From positions 1-64,000 of the forward strand of contig DATKUY010000037.1 in the NCBI GenBank assembly GCA_035530375.1: a stretch of DNA of 64,000 bases. The letters run 5' to 3'. Positions 24,904-33,673 of the stretch are shown piece after piece; position 1 is the stretch's first letter; each line of letters opens with the position of its first letter. Position numbers and translations under genes: made by a program. This stretch comes from Sulfuricella sp035530375. Lineage in GTDB: Bacteria > Pseudomonadota > Gammaproteobacteria > Burkholderiales > Sulfuricellaceae. The notes under the pieces were generated by a model. It had not been told where the DNA came from and did no database searches. It saw nothing but the letters and a program-made list of their open reading frames with translations.

Positions 24904-26469
24904 CTACTCCCACTCGATGGTCGATGGCGGCTTGCCGCAGATATCGTAAACCACGCGGTTGATGCCGCGCACTTCGTTAATGATGCGGTTGGATACCTTG
25001 CCGAGCAGTGTGTAGGGCAGTTCCGCCCAGTGAGCAGTCATGAAATCCTGGGTCTGCACGGCGCGCAGCGCGACGACGTAATCATAGGTGCGGCCGTCGC
25101 CCATCACGCCCACCGCCTTGACCGGCAGGAACACGGCAAAGGCTTGCGAGGTTTTTTCATACCAGCCGGAGGCACGCAGCTCTTCGATAAAAATGGCATC
25201 CGCCCGGCGCAGCAGGTCGGCAAATTCGGCTTTCACTTCGCCCAGGATGCGCACGCCGAGGCCGGGACCGGGGAACGGATGGCGATAGACCATATCGTGC
25301 GGCAGACCCAAGGCGATGCCCAGCTCGCGCACTTCATCCTTGAACAGCTCGCGCAGCGGCTCCAGCAGCTTCAGATGGAGGGTGTCCGGCAAACCGCCGA
25401 CGTTGTGGTGCGACTTGATGGCATGGGCCTTTTTGGTCTTCGCCCCGGCGGATTCGATCACGTCGGGATAGATGGTGCCCTGCGCCAGCCACTTGGCATT
25501 GGGCAGCTTGGCCGATTCGGCCTGAAACACTTCGACGAACTCGCGACCGATGATCTTGCGCTTCTTCTCGGGATCGGTGACGCCGGCGAGGTGCTTCATG
25601 AATTCCGCGCTGGCATCGACGTGAATCACCTTGACGCCCAGATTGTCGGCGAAAGTCTTCATCACCTGTTCGGCTTCATTCAGGCGCAGCAGGCCGTTAT
25701 CCACGAACACGCAGGTAAGCTGCGTGCCGATGGCGCGGTGCAGAAGCGCCGCCACGACCGAGGAATCCACGCCGCCGGACAGCCCCAGAATCACTTCGTC
25801 CGAGCCGACTTCGGAACGGATTTTTCCGATCGCTTCTTCGACGTAATCCGGCATGTTCCAGTCGTTGCCGCAACCGCAAATGTCGTGCACGAAACGTTCG
25901 AAGATCGCCTTGCCTTGCAGGGTGTGGGTCACTTCGGGGTGGAACTGCACGCCGTAGAAATGACGCGCTTCGTCAGCCATGCCGGCAATCGGCGTGGCGG
26001 CATTGGAAGCGCTCACTTTGAAGCCAGCCGGCAGCTCCGTCACCTTGTCGCCGTGGCTCATCCACACGTCGAGCAAACCGTGGCCCTCGTCGTTGGCCCG
26101 ATCCTGGATGTCGCGCAGCAAGGCTGAATGTCCACGGGCACGCACTTCGGCATAACCGAATTCGCGCTTGGCCGCATTCTCCACCTTGCCGCCGAGCTGC
26201 GCTGCCATGGTCTGCATACCGTAGCAAATACCGAGGACCGGCACGCCAAGCTTGAACACGACGTCAGGCGCGCGGGGAGTTTCCTCCTCGTAAACCGAAG
26301 ATGGCCCACCGGAAAGGATAATGCCCTTGGGGTTGAATTCCCGAATGAACTGCTCAGTCACATCATAAGGATGAAGTTCACAATAGACGCTGGCTTCACG
26401 TACCCGGCGGGCGATCAACTGGGTGTACTGGGAGCCGAAATCGAGGATCAGAATTTTCTGGTGGAGCAT
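24904..26469 (-). CDS. guaA: GMP synthase (glutamine-hydrolysing)
   Basis: 521 residues. The glutamine amidotransferase half has the nucleophile in GICYGMQ (Cys82) and SGGPSSVY; the synthetase half has the ATP-PPase motif LSGGVDSS and a C-terminal dimer domain ending PSTIEWE. It converts XMP to GMP. It follows guaB with a 65-base gap that holds a strong terminator, so its expression may depend on read-through. Confidence 0.97.
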   Translation of the reverse strand: MLHQKILILDFGSQYTQLIARRVREASVYCELHPYDVTEQFIREFNPKGIILSGGPSSVYEEETPRAPDVVFKLGVPVLGICYGMQTMAAQLGGKVENAAKREFGYAEVRARGHSALLRDIQDRANDEGHGLLDVWMSHGDKVTELPAGFKVSASNAATPIAGMADEARHFYGVQFHPEVTHTLQGKAIFERFVHDICGCGNDWNMPDYVEEAIGKIRSEVGSDEVILGLSGGVDSSVVAALLHRAIGTQLTCVFVDNGLLRLNEAEQVMKTFADNLGVKVIHVDASAEFMKHLAGVTDPEKKRKIIGREFVEVFQAESAKLPNAKWLAQGTIYPDVIESAGAKTKKAHAIKSHHNVGGLPDTLHLKLLEPLRELFKDEVRELGIALGLPHDMVYRHPFPGPGLGVRILGEVKAEFADLLRRADAIFIEELRASGWYEKTSQAFAVFLPVKAVGVMGDGRTYDYVVALRAVQTQDFMTAHWAELPYTLLGKVSNRIINEVRGINRVVYDICGKPPSTIEWE

Positions 26470-26490
26470 GATGTCACCGCACTAAAAATG

Positions 26491-26520
26491 AAAAAAGGGG
26501 GTGCAGCTCGCCGCACCCCC
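26491..26520 (-). terminator. Strong terminator between guaB and guaA
   Basis: GGGGGTGC and GCACCCCC form an eight-base GC stem with an eight-base loop; on the minus strand six U residues follow. It ends 22 bases before the guaA start codon, leaving little room for a separate promoter, so it may act as an attenuator. Confidence 0.8.
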
Positions 26521-26534
26521 ATAATTTTTGCCTC

Positions 26535-27995
26535 TTATTCAACGTGATAGTTCGGTGCTTCCTTGGTGATCTGTACGTCGTGAACGTGGGACTCGCGGAT
26601 GCCGGCCGAGCTGATTTCAACGAACTCGGCCTTGGCATGCACCTCGGCAATGGTCGAGCAACCCAGATAACCCATGCTCGAGCGCACCCCGCCGATCAAC
26701 TGGTGGATCACCGACAGCACGCTGCCCTTGTAGGGCACGCGACCTTCGATGCCTTCCGGCACCAGTTTGTCGGCGTTGGCTTCGGCTTCCTGAAAGTAAC
26801 GATCTTTCGAGCCTAGCTGCATGGCGCCGAGCGACCCCATGCCGCGGTAGGATTTGTAGGAACGCCCCTGAAACAGTTCGATTTCGCCCGGCGCTTCTTC
26901 GGTGCCGGCGAACATGCCGCCCAGCATCACGCAATCCGCGCCTGCCGCCAGCGCCTTGGCAACGTCGCCGGAATAGCGTATCCCGCCATCGGCGATCACT
27001 GGTACGCCGCTGCCTTTAAGCGCCTGCACCACATTGGCGATTGCCGTGATCTGAGGCACACCGACGCCGGCCACGATCCGGGTGGTGCAAATAGAGCCGG
27101 GGCCGATGCCGACCTTGACCGCATCCGCGCCATGGTCGGCCAACGCCAGCCCCGCAGCCGCAGTGGCGATGTTGCCGCCGATCACCTGAACCTGCGGGAA
27201 GTTTTCCTTTACCCATTTCACCCGGCCCAGCACACCTTGGGAGTGTCCATGCGCGGTATCCACCACGATCACATCCACCCCCGCCTCTGCTAGCAGGGTA
27301 ACGCGCTCCTCGGTGCCTTCGCCCACGCCCACCGCCGCGCCGACCCGCAACCTGCCCTGACTATCCTTGCATGCCAGCGGATGTTCGGTGGATTTCTGAA
27401 TATCCTTGACCGTAATCAGACCGCGCAGCTCAAAGTCGTTGTTGACCACCAGCACCCGCTCCAGGCGATATCGATGCATCAACGCCATGGCCTCTTCGCG
27501 GCTGGCGCCTTCCTTGACCGTAATCAGCTTGTCGCGCTGGGTCATGATGTTCCTGATCGGCTGGTCCAGGTTGGTTTCAAAGCGCAGATCACGGTTGGTA
27601 ATGATGCCCACCACCCGCCCGCCATCCACCACCGGCAAACCGGAAATCTTGTGCTGTCGGGTCAGCGCCAGCACGTCCTGAACTGTCATTTCCGGAGAAA
27701 TGGTGATCGGGTCTTTTACCACGCCGCTCTCGAAACGCTTTACGCGCGCGACTTGCGCAGCCTGTGCTGCAGCGGTCATGTTCTTGTGAATGATGCCAAC
27801 GCCGCCTTCCTGCGCCAGGGCAATCGCCAGGCGGGCTTCGGTGACGGTATCCATCGCCGCAGAAATCAGGGGTATATTGAGGGAAATTTCGCGGGTAAGC
27901 CTCGTGGCCAGGCTCACGTTGCGAGGCAAAATATTGGAATGCGCAGGGACCAGCAAAACATCATCGAAGGTCAGCGCTTTCTGCAAAACACGCAT
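26535..27995 (-). CDS. guaB: Inosine-5'-monophosphate dehydrogenase
   Basis: 486 residues. The TIM barrel is interrupted by two CBS domains (about 90-200). The catalytic cysteine lies in GIGPGSICTTR and the flap region in YRGMGSLGAM. It oxidises IMP to XMP, the first step to GMP. A -10 TATAAT and a -35-like TTTACC lie upstream. The order guaB then guaA is the classical operon. Confidence 0.97.
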   Translation of the reverse strand: MRVLQKALTFDDVLLVPAHSNILPRNVSLATRLTREISLNIPLISAAMDTVTEARLAIALAQEGGVGIIHKNMTAAAQAAQVARVKRFESGVVKDPITISPEMTVQDVLALTRQHKISGLPVVDGGRVVGIITNRDLRFETNLDQPIRNIMTQRDKLITVKEGASREEAMALMHRYRLERVLVVNNDFELRGLITVKDIQKSTEHPLACKDSQGRLRVGAAVGVGEGTEERVTLLAEAGVDVIVVDTAHGHSQGVLGRVKWVKENFPQVQVIGGNIATAAAGLALADHGADAVKVGIGPGSICTTRIVAGVGVPQITAIANVVQALKGSGVPVIADGGIRYSGDVAKALAAGADCVMLGGMFAGTEEAPGEIELFQGRSYKSYRGMGSLGAMQLGSKDRYFQEAEANADKLVPEGIEGRVPYKGSVLSVIHQLIGGVRSSMGYLGCSTIAEVHAKAEFVEISSAGIRESHVHDVQITKEAPNYHVE

Positions 27996-28021
27996 GTTGT
28001 TATCCTTGTCACCAAAGCGCT

Positions 28022-28051
28022 ATTATACAATCTTCAGGTATCCTCGGTAAA
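28022..28051 (-). promoter_or_regulatory. Candidate sigma-70 promoter for guaB
   Basis: On the minus strand TATAAT occupies 28022-28027 and TTTACC 28046-28051, spaced by 18 bases, and lies 27 bases before the guaB start codon. Confidence 0.5.
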
Positions 28052-28092
28052 CTGGGCTTGGTCGTTTCATTTCAGAAAGTACATTTGTACCA

Positions 28093-28121
28093 TTGACGGT
28101 TACGTTGTGAATCGCTATGTT
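28093..28121 (+). promoter_or_regulatory. Candidate sigma-70 promoter for the lipoprotein gene
   Basis: TTGACG at 28093-28098 and TATGTT at 28116-28121 are spaced by 17 bases. They precede the gene at 28150 by about 30 bases. Confidence 0.5.
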
Positions 28122-28149
28122 TATCCAAACAAAACCGAGGAGTCACAAC

Positions 28150-28482
28150 ATGCGCAACAAACTTATCCCACTTACCATCCTGTGCGGCCTGTTGCTAGGC
28201 GGATGCCAGGGAAGCGGCGCGGTAAAACCCGAAGCAATGGCCTCAGAAGCAACGAAACCGGCGATTTCGGAGGAGGCCAGACAAGCGCTCGCCAAAGCCG
28301 AAGCCGACATTGATGAAGCAAGAGCCAGAAATGCACTATGGACCACCGCAGAAAGCGCCCTGAAAAAAGCGCAGGAAGCCGCCGCCAAGGCTGACAGCGC
28401 TACCACCCTGAAACACTCGAAAACAGCAAGCGAACTGGCACGACTGGGAATTGCCCAGTTGAATTATCCGTTAGCCAAATGA
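28150..28482 (+). CDS. Small helical lipoprotein
   Basis: 110 residues. The signal ends in the lipobox LLLGGC (Cys at about 18). The mature part is Ala/Glu/Lys-rich and likely a long helix or coiled coil (SEEARQALAKAEADIDEAR). GAGGAG lies seven bases before the ATG at 28150. Its stop overlaps the next start (ATGA), so both are translated together. It is reminiscent of small SmpA/Lpp-like outer-membrane linkers but no family is certain. Confidence 0.72.
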   Translation: MRNKLIPLTILCGLLLGGCQGSGAVKPEAMASEATKPAISEEARQALAKAEADIDEARARNALWTTAESALKKAQEAAAKADSATTLKHSKTASELARLGIAQLNYPLAK

Positions 28483-28961
28483 CACGGCTGAACGCCATAC
28501 GGCTGTCGCTGATAATCTTTTCGCTGCTGGCGCTGGCTGCCACTGCGCACGCAGGGATTACCAAATGGGTGGATGCAGATGGCAAGGTCCAGTATTCGGA
28601 CCAACCGCCGCCACCCACCGTCAAGTCGCAGAAGACGCTGGATATCAAGAACAGCCCGACCTTGCCCAAAACCGCATCCGACAACAAGGGTGGGGAGAAG
28701 AGCATGGCGGAAAAAGAACTGGAATTCCGCAAGCGCCAGGTCAAAGCGGAGGAAGCTGCCGCCAAGGAGGCCAAGGATCAGGAAGAAGCCAAGCGCATGA
28801 AAGCGAATTGCGAACAAGCGCGCCGCCAACTACAGGCTTTGCAGGAAGGCCAGCGCATCACCAGATACAATGAAAAAGGCGAGCGCGTTTTCATGGAAGA
28901 CAGTGACCGCCCTCAAGCTATCAATGAGGCAAAACAGGCGGTGGATTCCTGGTGCAAATGA
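28479..28961 (+). CDS. DUF4124-domain protein
   Basis: 160 residues. A signal peptide ends at AHAG; then the short DUF4124 motif ITKWVDADGKVQYSDQPPP follows, which has a Trp/Asp-Gly turn typical of this periplasmic family. The rest is a charged helix with KQAVDSWCK at the end. Two cysteines remain. The function of the family is not known. It is coupled to the preceding lipoprotein by an ATGA overlap. Confidence 0.82.
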   Translation: MTRLNAIRLSLIIFSLLALAATAHAGITKWVDADGKVQYSDQPPPPTVKSQKTLDIKNSPTLPKTASDNKGGEKSMAEKELEFRKRQVKAEEAAAKEAKDQEEAKRMKANCEQARRQLQALQEGQRITRYNEKGERVFMEDSDRPQAINEAKQAVDSWCK

Positions 28962-28962
28962 A

Positions 28963-29286
28963 TCAGGCGGCCGCGCCGACCTCGCCGGCTTCCTTCTTGT
29001 CACCTTTGCCCTCGGCCGCGCGCTTTTTACGGATTTCTTTAGGATCGGCGATCAACGGTCGATAAATCTCGATCCTGTCTTTATCCCGAAGCACCGTATC
29101 AAGCTTGGCCTGTTTCGAAAAAATGCCCACCTTGGCGCTATTCAGGTCGATTTCCGGAAAATCCCGCAGGATGCCGGACTGCTCAATCGCCTCCGACAAC
29201 AACGTACCGGGCTTTATCTTCAAGGACAGCGCTTCCTGTTTCTGGGGCAGGGCATACACCACTTCCACTGAAATTTCTTCACTCAT
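28963..29286 (-). CDS. rnfH: RnfH-family ubiquitin-like protein
   Basis: 107 residues. The beta-grasp fold has KIKPGTLLSEAIEQSG and VGIFSKQAKLDTVLRDKDRIEIYRPL split across two conserved blocks, the family signature. A basic tail follows. It is often next to ratA and smpB, as here. Its start overlaps the ratA stop by four bases. The biochemical role is not settled in the literature I know. Confidence 0.88.
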   Translation of the reverse strand: MSEEISVEVVYALPQKQEALSLKIKPGTLLSEAIEQSGILRDFPEIDLNSAKVGIFSKQAKLDTVLRDKDRIEIYRPLIADPKEIRKKRAAEGKGDKKEAGEVGAAA

Positions 29287-29720
29287 GGTTCACCATATAT
29301 CACTGTTGCACGTTGAACGAACGCTTCGACAAAACTGTTGGCGATATGCCCAAAAACCGGGCTGACCAGCTTGTCCAACAGTTTAGTTGAAAATTCATAA
29401 TGTAGCCTGAACTCGATTTTACAGGCCGTTTCGTCCAGTTCGATGAAACGCCAACAGCCTTCAAGGTGGCTGAACGGGCCGCGACGAAACCTCATTTCAA
29501 TCAGATTCGGCTCCTGCCGGGTATTCTCGGTAGAGAAGCTCTGCCTGATGTGATGATAGTCGATATGTACCGTCGCCTCGAGCACGTCATCGCTGATCCG
29601 CTGCACTTCCGTCCCGCCACACCAGGGCAGGAAGACCGGATAATCCTCGACTCGATCCACCAGCACGAACATTTGCCGTGCCGAATAAAAAACCAGCACT
29701 GACTTTTCCACTACTGCCAT
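29283..29720 (-). CDS. ratA: RatA/COQ10-like START-domain protein
   Basis: 145 residues from the ATG at 29720. FYSARQMFVLVDRVEDYPVF and FLPWCGGT are the start of the polyketide-cyclase/START fold shared by bacterial RatA and mitochondrial COQ10. Relatives bind ubiquinone or affect ribosome association. An earlier TTG would add six residues with no ribosome site. It is divergent from smpB and overlaps rnfH. Confidence 0.88.
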   Translation of the reverse strand: MAVVEKSVLVFYSARQMFVLVDRVEDYPVFLPWCGGTEVQRISDDVLEATVHIDYHHIRQSFSTENTRQEPNLIEMRFRRGPFSHLEGCWRFIELDETACKIEFRLHYEFSTKLLDKLVSPVFGHIANSFVEAFVQRATVIYGEP

Positions 29721-29781
29721 TCGGTATGCCGCCAACAAAAACTGTTAAAATACACGATTTCCAAATGAAACTCACCTGTCG

Positions 29782-30225
29782 ATGAGCATCGCGCAAAACA
29801 AAAAAGCTTTTCACGACTACTTCATCGAGGAAAAGTATGAAGCCGGCATCGTCCTGGATGGCTGGGAGGTCAAGGCCATCCGCGCCAGACGCACGCAGCT
29901 CAAGGAGGCCTATGTCATCATCCGCGGCGGAGAACTGTTTCTGCTCGGCTGCCACATCAGCCCGTTGCCGACCGCGTCCACCCACGTCAACCCAGACCCC
30001 GTGCGCACGCGCAAGCTGCTGCTGCACGCCGAGCAAATCAGCAAGCTGATCGGCAAGGTGGAACGCGCCGGCTACACGCTCGTGCCACTGGACATGCATT
30101 TCGTCCGCGGCCGCATCAAACTGGAAATCGGTCTGGCCAAGGGAAAAAAACAGCACGACAAGCGCGAATCCGAGAAGGATCGTGACTGGCAGCGCGAAAA
30201 ACAGCGCCTGATTCGGAACAAATAA
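29782..30225 (+). CDS. smpB: SsrA-binding protein
   Basis: 147 residues. The OB fold and the C-terminal tail are complete, with GWEVKAIRARRTQLKEAYV, HVNPDPVRTRKLLLH and the final KDRDWQREKQRLIRNK. It loads tmRNA into stalled ribosomes. It shares the first bases of its stop codon with the mobB start (TAATG). The ssrA gene was not seen in the window. Confidence 0.97.
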   Translation: MSIAQNKKAFHDYFIEEKYEAGIVLDGWEVKAIRARRTQLKEAYVIIRGGELFLLGCHISPLPTASTHVNPDPVRTRKLLLHAEQISKLIGKVERAGYTLVPLDMHFVRGRIKLEIGLAKGKKQHDKRESEKDRDWQREKQRLIRNK

Positions 30226-30719
30226 TGAAACCATTCGGCTTCGCCGGTTTCTCCGGCAGCGGCAAAACCACCTTGATCGAACAACTGATTCCACTGTTAG
30301 TGGCACAAGGGCTGAAAGTATCCCTGATCAAGCATACCCACCACGATTTTGCCATCGACCAGCCGGGCAAGGACTCCTATCGCCATCGCGCTGCGGGCTG
30401 TAGCGAGGTAATGGTTACCTCGCAATTCCGCTGGGCGCTGATCCATGAACTACGCGACGAACCGGAGCCCTGCCTGGATGAACAGATCGGGCGGCTGGCG
30501 CCGTGCGATCTGGTACTGGTGGAAAGCTTCAAGAATGAGGCCATCCCGAAACTGGAGGTTCATCGCACTGCTATCGGGAAACCTTTGCTTTTTCCCGGAG
30601 ACCCGAATATCGTCGCCGTCGCCAGCGATATTCCGGTGGAAACGCAGTTGCCGCAGTTCAAACCGAACCAGGCAGATAAAATTGTCGGATTCATCTTGCA
30701 ACAAACAGGTCTTGAATAA
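30225..30719 (+). CDS. mobB: Molybdopterin-guanine dinucleotide biosynthesis protein B
   Basis: 164 residues. The P-loop GFSGSGKTTL is at the N-terminus and IKHTHHDF follows, the usual MobB pattern. It assists MobA in joining GMP to the cofactor. Its start overlaps the smpB stop by one base and moeA starts one base after its own stop, giving a tight four-gene Moco run. Confidence 0.94.
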   Translation: MKPFGFAGFSGSGKTTLIEQLIPLLVAQGLKVSLIKHTHHDFAIDQPGKDSYRHRAAGCSEVMVTSQFRWALIHELRDEPEPCLDEQIGRLAPCDLVLVESFKNEAIPKLEVHRTAIGKPLLFPGDPNIVAVASDIPVETQLPQFKPNQADKIVGFILQQTGLE

Positions 30720-30720
30720 C

Positions 30721-31947
30721 ATGGATAAGAAATCGAACATGATCAGCGCCGACGAAGCACTATCTTTTCTGCTGGCGCGAGCACAGCCGACAAATAAAAC
30801 CGAGCGTATCGCCACGACGGACGCACTGGGACGGGTGTTGGCCGAACGTCAGACTTCGGCGATCAACGTTCCTCCGCTGGATAACAGCGCGATGGATGGC
30901 TATGCTGTGCGCTTCGCCGATCTCGTTTCAAATGGCGCAACCCGGCTACGGGTGACACAGCGCATTCCGGCTGGCACCGTCGGGCAACCGCTGGGAGTGG
31001 GCTGCGCAGCCCGGATTTTTACCGGGGCGCCGGTTCCGGCAGGTTGCGATGCGGTGGTGATGCAAGAAAATTGCAGTGCCGAAGGCGACATGGTGACCAT
31101 CAACAGAGCCCCCAGAATGGGCGAAAATATCCGCCGTGCCGGCGAGGACATTACCGTTGAAGCCGAGGTTCTTCCTGCCGGCATCCGGCTGCGCCCACAG
31201 GAAATGGGGCTGGCCGCATCAGTCGGCATCGCCGCTCTGCCGGTTTATCGTAAGTTGAAGGTTGCAACCTTCTTTACCGGCAATGAAATCGTGATGCCCG
31301 GAGAACCGCTCAAACCCGGCCACATCTACAATTCCAACCGCTTCGTGCTGGTTGGCCTACTGCAAGCGCTGGACTGCGACATCGTAGACCTTGGCATCGT
31401 GCCGGATAGCTTCGCCGCTACCGTGAAAGTGCTCGAGGAAGCCGTAACCAGGGCAGACCTGATTATCACCAGCGGCGGCGTATCCGTGGGCGAGGAAGAC
31501 CATGTCAAAACTGCGGTGGAGTCCGTGGGAGTGCTCGATCTGTGGAAAATCGCGATCAAGCCGGGCAAGCCGCTGGCCTTCGGCACCGTTGGCAACACAC
31601 CGTTCATCGGCCTGCCGGGCAACCCGGTTTCAGCCTTCGTCACCTTCTGCCTGTTTGTTCGGCCATTCATCTTGCGCAGCCAGGGCGTAACATCCACCGC
31701 ACCGCAGGTTTTCTCGCTGAAGGCGGATTTCGACTGGCCGAAACCCGACAAACGCCGCGAATTTTTGCGCGCCCGCTTGCACATGGCGGACGATGGCATG
31801 GTTAGCGCCCAACTCTACCCTAACCAGGGTTCCGGTGTGCTGACTTCCACCACTTGGGCGGACGGTTTGGTAGAAGTTGCTGAAAGCACTCCGATCCGGC
31901 GCGGCGAGACCGTCAAGTTCCTTCCTTTCTCTGGAATGCTCAATTAG
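30721..31947 (+). CDS. moeA: Molybdopterin molybdenumtransferase
   Basis: 408 residues. The MoeA blocks are present: PPLDNSAMDGYAV, RIFTGAPVP, GENIRRAGEDI, FTGNEI and ITSGGVSVGEED, ending with a beta domain. It inserts molybdate into adenylated molybdopterin. The ATG at 30721 follows mobB by one base. Confidence 0.96.
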   Translation: MDKKSNMISADEALSFLLARAQPTNKTERIATTDALGRVLAERQTSAINVPPLDNSAMDGYAVRFADLVSNGATRLRVTQRIPAGTVGQPLGVGCAARIFTGAPVPAGCDAVVMQENCSAEGDMVTINRAPRMGENIRRAGEDITVEAEVLPAGIRLRPQEMGLAASVGIAALPVYRKLKVATFFTGNEIVMPGEPLKPGHIYNSNRFVLVGLLQALDCDIVDLGIVPDSFAATVKVLEEAVTRADLIITSGGVSVGEEDHVKTAVESVGVLDLWKIAIKPGKPLAFGTVGNTPFIGLPGNPVSAFVTFCLFVRPFILRSQGVTSTAPQVFSLKADFDWPKPDKRREFLRARLHMADDGMVSAQLYPNQGSGVLTSTTWADGLVEVAESTPIRRGETVKFLPFSGMLN

Positions 31948-31962
31948 AATAGGGGAAACTGC

Positions 31963-32217
31963 ATGGTTACCCTGCTCTATTTTTCCCGCCTGCGCGAATC
32001 TTTCGGCCTTGCCTCGGAGCAGGTGGAACTCCCCGCCGACGTAACCGACGTCCGCTTGCTGACCGAATGGCTGCGTCAGCGTGGCAGCATCTGGCAGGAA
32101 GAACTCGCCCCCGGCAAGCCAGTGCGCGTCGCTGTCAATCAGGATATGGCCAGCCCTGACGCGGCTGTGCGGGACAAGGATGAAATTGCTTTCTTCCCCC
32201 CGGTGACAGGAGGCTAA
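31963..32217 (+). CDS. moaD: Molybdopterin synthase sulfur-carrier subunit
   Basis: 84 residues with a ubiquitin-like fold and the essential C-terminal Gly-Gly in FFPPVTGG. The thiocarboxylated end donates sulfur to make the dithiolene. It is followed by moaE one base later. Confidence 0.95.
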   Translation: MVTLLYFSRLRESFGLASEQVELPADVTDVRLLTEWLRQRGSIWQEELAPGKPVRVAVNQDMASPDAAVRDKDEIAFFPPVTGG

Positions 32218-32218
32218 C

Positions 32219-32683
32219 ATGACGGTACGGGTGCAAACCGAAGATTTCGATATTGGCGCAGAGATTCTGAAACTACGCCAGGGTAACGCCGGAATCGGCG
32301 CCATCGCCAGCTTCGTCGGCCTGGTGCGAGACCTGAATGAAAACACTGCGGTTACGGAAATGGTTCTGGAACACTACCCCGGCATGACCGAGAAAGCATT
32401 GGCCGAAATTGCAGAAGAAGCGAAACGGCGCTGGAATCTCATCAATGCGCTGGTCATCCACCGCGTTGGCCCGCTCAGGCCCACTGACCAGATTGTACTG
32501 GTGGCGACAAGCTGTGCCCACCGCCATGATGCCTTTGCTGCCTGCGAATTCATCATGGACTATCTGAAAACCCGCGCGCCGTTCTGGAAAAAAGAACAAA
32601 CTGCGAAAGGCGCACATTGGGTGGATGCGCGCGAAAGCGACGAAACCGCCACCCAGCGCTGGATGCAACATCAAACTAATTAG
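32219..32683 (+). CDS. moaE: Molybdopterin synthase catalytic subunit
   Basis: 154 residues. Family blocks FVGLVRDLNE, MVLEHYPGMTEKAL, HRVGPLRPTDQIVLV and FWKKEQ (active-site Lys) are present. With MoaD it turns cyclic pyranopterin monophosphate into molybdopterin. It ends the run mobB-moeA-moaD-moaE. Confidence 0.96.
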   Translation: MTVRVQTEDFDIGAEILKLRQGNAGIGAIASFVGLVRDLNENTAVTEMVLEHYPGMTEKALAEIAEEAKRRWNLINALVIHRVGPLRPTDQIVLVATSCAHRHDAFAACEFIMDYLKTRAPFWKKEQTAKGAHWVDARESDETATQRWMQHQTN

Positions 32684-32707
32684 CTTGATAAAACATGCGT
32701 TCTCCAC

Positions 32708-32734
32708 TAAAGTTCCATCGGTTCGTGCCGTTAT
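32708..32734 (+). promoter_or_regulatory. Sigma-28 (FliA) promoter before flgM
   Basis: TAAAGTTC at 32708-32715, exactly 11 bases, then GCCGTTAT at 32727-32734. The known consensus is TAAAGTTT-N11-GCCGATAA, so 13 of 16 bases agree with the right spacing. The next gene in this direction is flgM at 32825, a usual sigma-28 target. Confidence 0.82.
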
Positions 32735-32824
32735 TCTTACCATAAATCGGATAACCACAAATAGATCATCGATGCGTCAGTAATAACACCATCGAAAAAC
32801 GATCCGTAACCGAAGGGATTTACC

Positions 32825-33139
32825 TTGAAGATCGATACCTCAGTAAAATCGCCGGCCAATACCGGCGTAAAAGAAACTGCAACGCGCGGTTCGAAGCAGG
32901 GGGCCGGCGCGGCCGTTGCTGCACCGCCAACAAAAAATCCGGCGGCACAGGACAGCGTCCAGATTACTTCGCTCTCATCGCAGCTCCAGGCCATGGAAAA
33001 CGTACCGGTGATAGACAGCGCACGCGTTGATGCAATCAAGCTGGCAATCAGTGAAGGACGATTCAAGATCAACCCCGAAGCCATTGCTGATAGCCTGCTT
33101 GCCTCGGTTAAAGACTTGGTTCAAAACCGGAAAAATTGA
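32825..33139 (+). CDS. flgM: Anti-sigma-28 factor
   Basis: 104 residues. The N-terminal half is disordered and Ala/Pro/Lys-rich; the C-terminal half (VDAIKLAISEGRFKINPEAIADSL) is the sigma-28-binding part of FlgM. It holds FliA inactive until exported through the completed hook. The TTG start at 32825 is preceded by GAAGGGA. A sigma-28 promoter upstream gives the expected feedback loop with fliA at 35.3 kb. It overlaps the flgN start. Confidence 0.9.
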   Translation: MKIDTSVKSPANTGVKETATRGSKQGAGAAVAAPPTKNPAAQDSVQITSLSSQLQAMENVPVIDSARVDAIKLAISEGRFKINPEAIADSLLASVKDLVQNRKN

Positions 33140-33630
33140 CGTTGACAATCAAACTGGCGATCACTTCACCAGACGACTTCGCCAAGAGCCTTGATGCTGA
33201 ATTACGCGCATTTCTGGATTTCATTCAGGTGCTGCAGACCGAGCAGGAAGCCCTGATTCAGGGCAATGTTGACTTCCTGGTCGAACTGGCCCAGGTAAAA
33301 TCCGAAAAAGTAATCTTGTTGTCGCAATACGCCATGTCCCGCAGCCGTTTCCTCGGTACACAAGGCTGTGCCCCGGAACAGGGCGGCATGGGAAAATGGT
33401 TACGCCAGCACGATAATCCACAAATCACCGAAATCTGGCGGCAACTGCTGGAGCACGCGGAAACTGCACAGCAACTCAATCAGATCAATGGCGTCATGAT
33501 CGAAACAAAACTCAGGAATAACCAGCAAGCACTAGCTGTCCTTCAGTCCGCAGCCAACAAGAGCGCGCTGTACGGTCCGGATGGGCAGACCCACGCACCA
33601 GGCATGGGGCGCCCGCTCGGCAAAGTTTAG
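33136..33630 (+). CDS. flgN: Flagellar export chaperone for hook-associated proteins
   Basis: 164 residues, mostly helical. It starts with a TTG overlapping the flgM stop as TTGA. The long N-terminal helix (FLDFIQVLQTEQEALIQGN) and the later NNQQALAVL region match FlgN. It protects FlgK and FlgL before secretion. The order flgM-flgN is conserved. Confidence 0.84.
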   Translation: MTLTIKLAITSPDDFAKSLDAELRAFLDFIQVLQTEQEALIQGNVDFLVELAQVKSEKVILLSQYAMSRSRFLGTQGCAPEQGGMGKWLRQHDNPQITEIWRQLLEHAETAQQLNQINGVMIETKLRNNQQALAVLQSAANKSALYGPDGQTHAPGMGRPLGKV

Positions 33631-33673
33631 GTGTAACCGCCTTTCCATGAGCTTCTTCCTAAATTAAAACCCC

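Noticed and set aside
25030..26127. 365-codon plus-strand frame over guaA
   Set aside because: Antisense to GMP synthase, whose active-site motifs are all on the minus strand.
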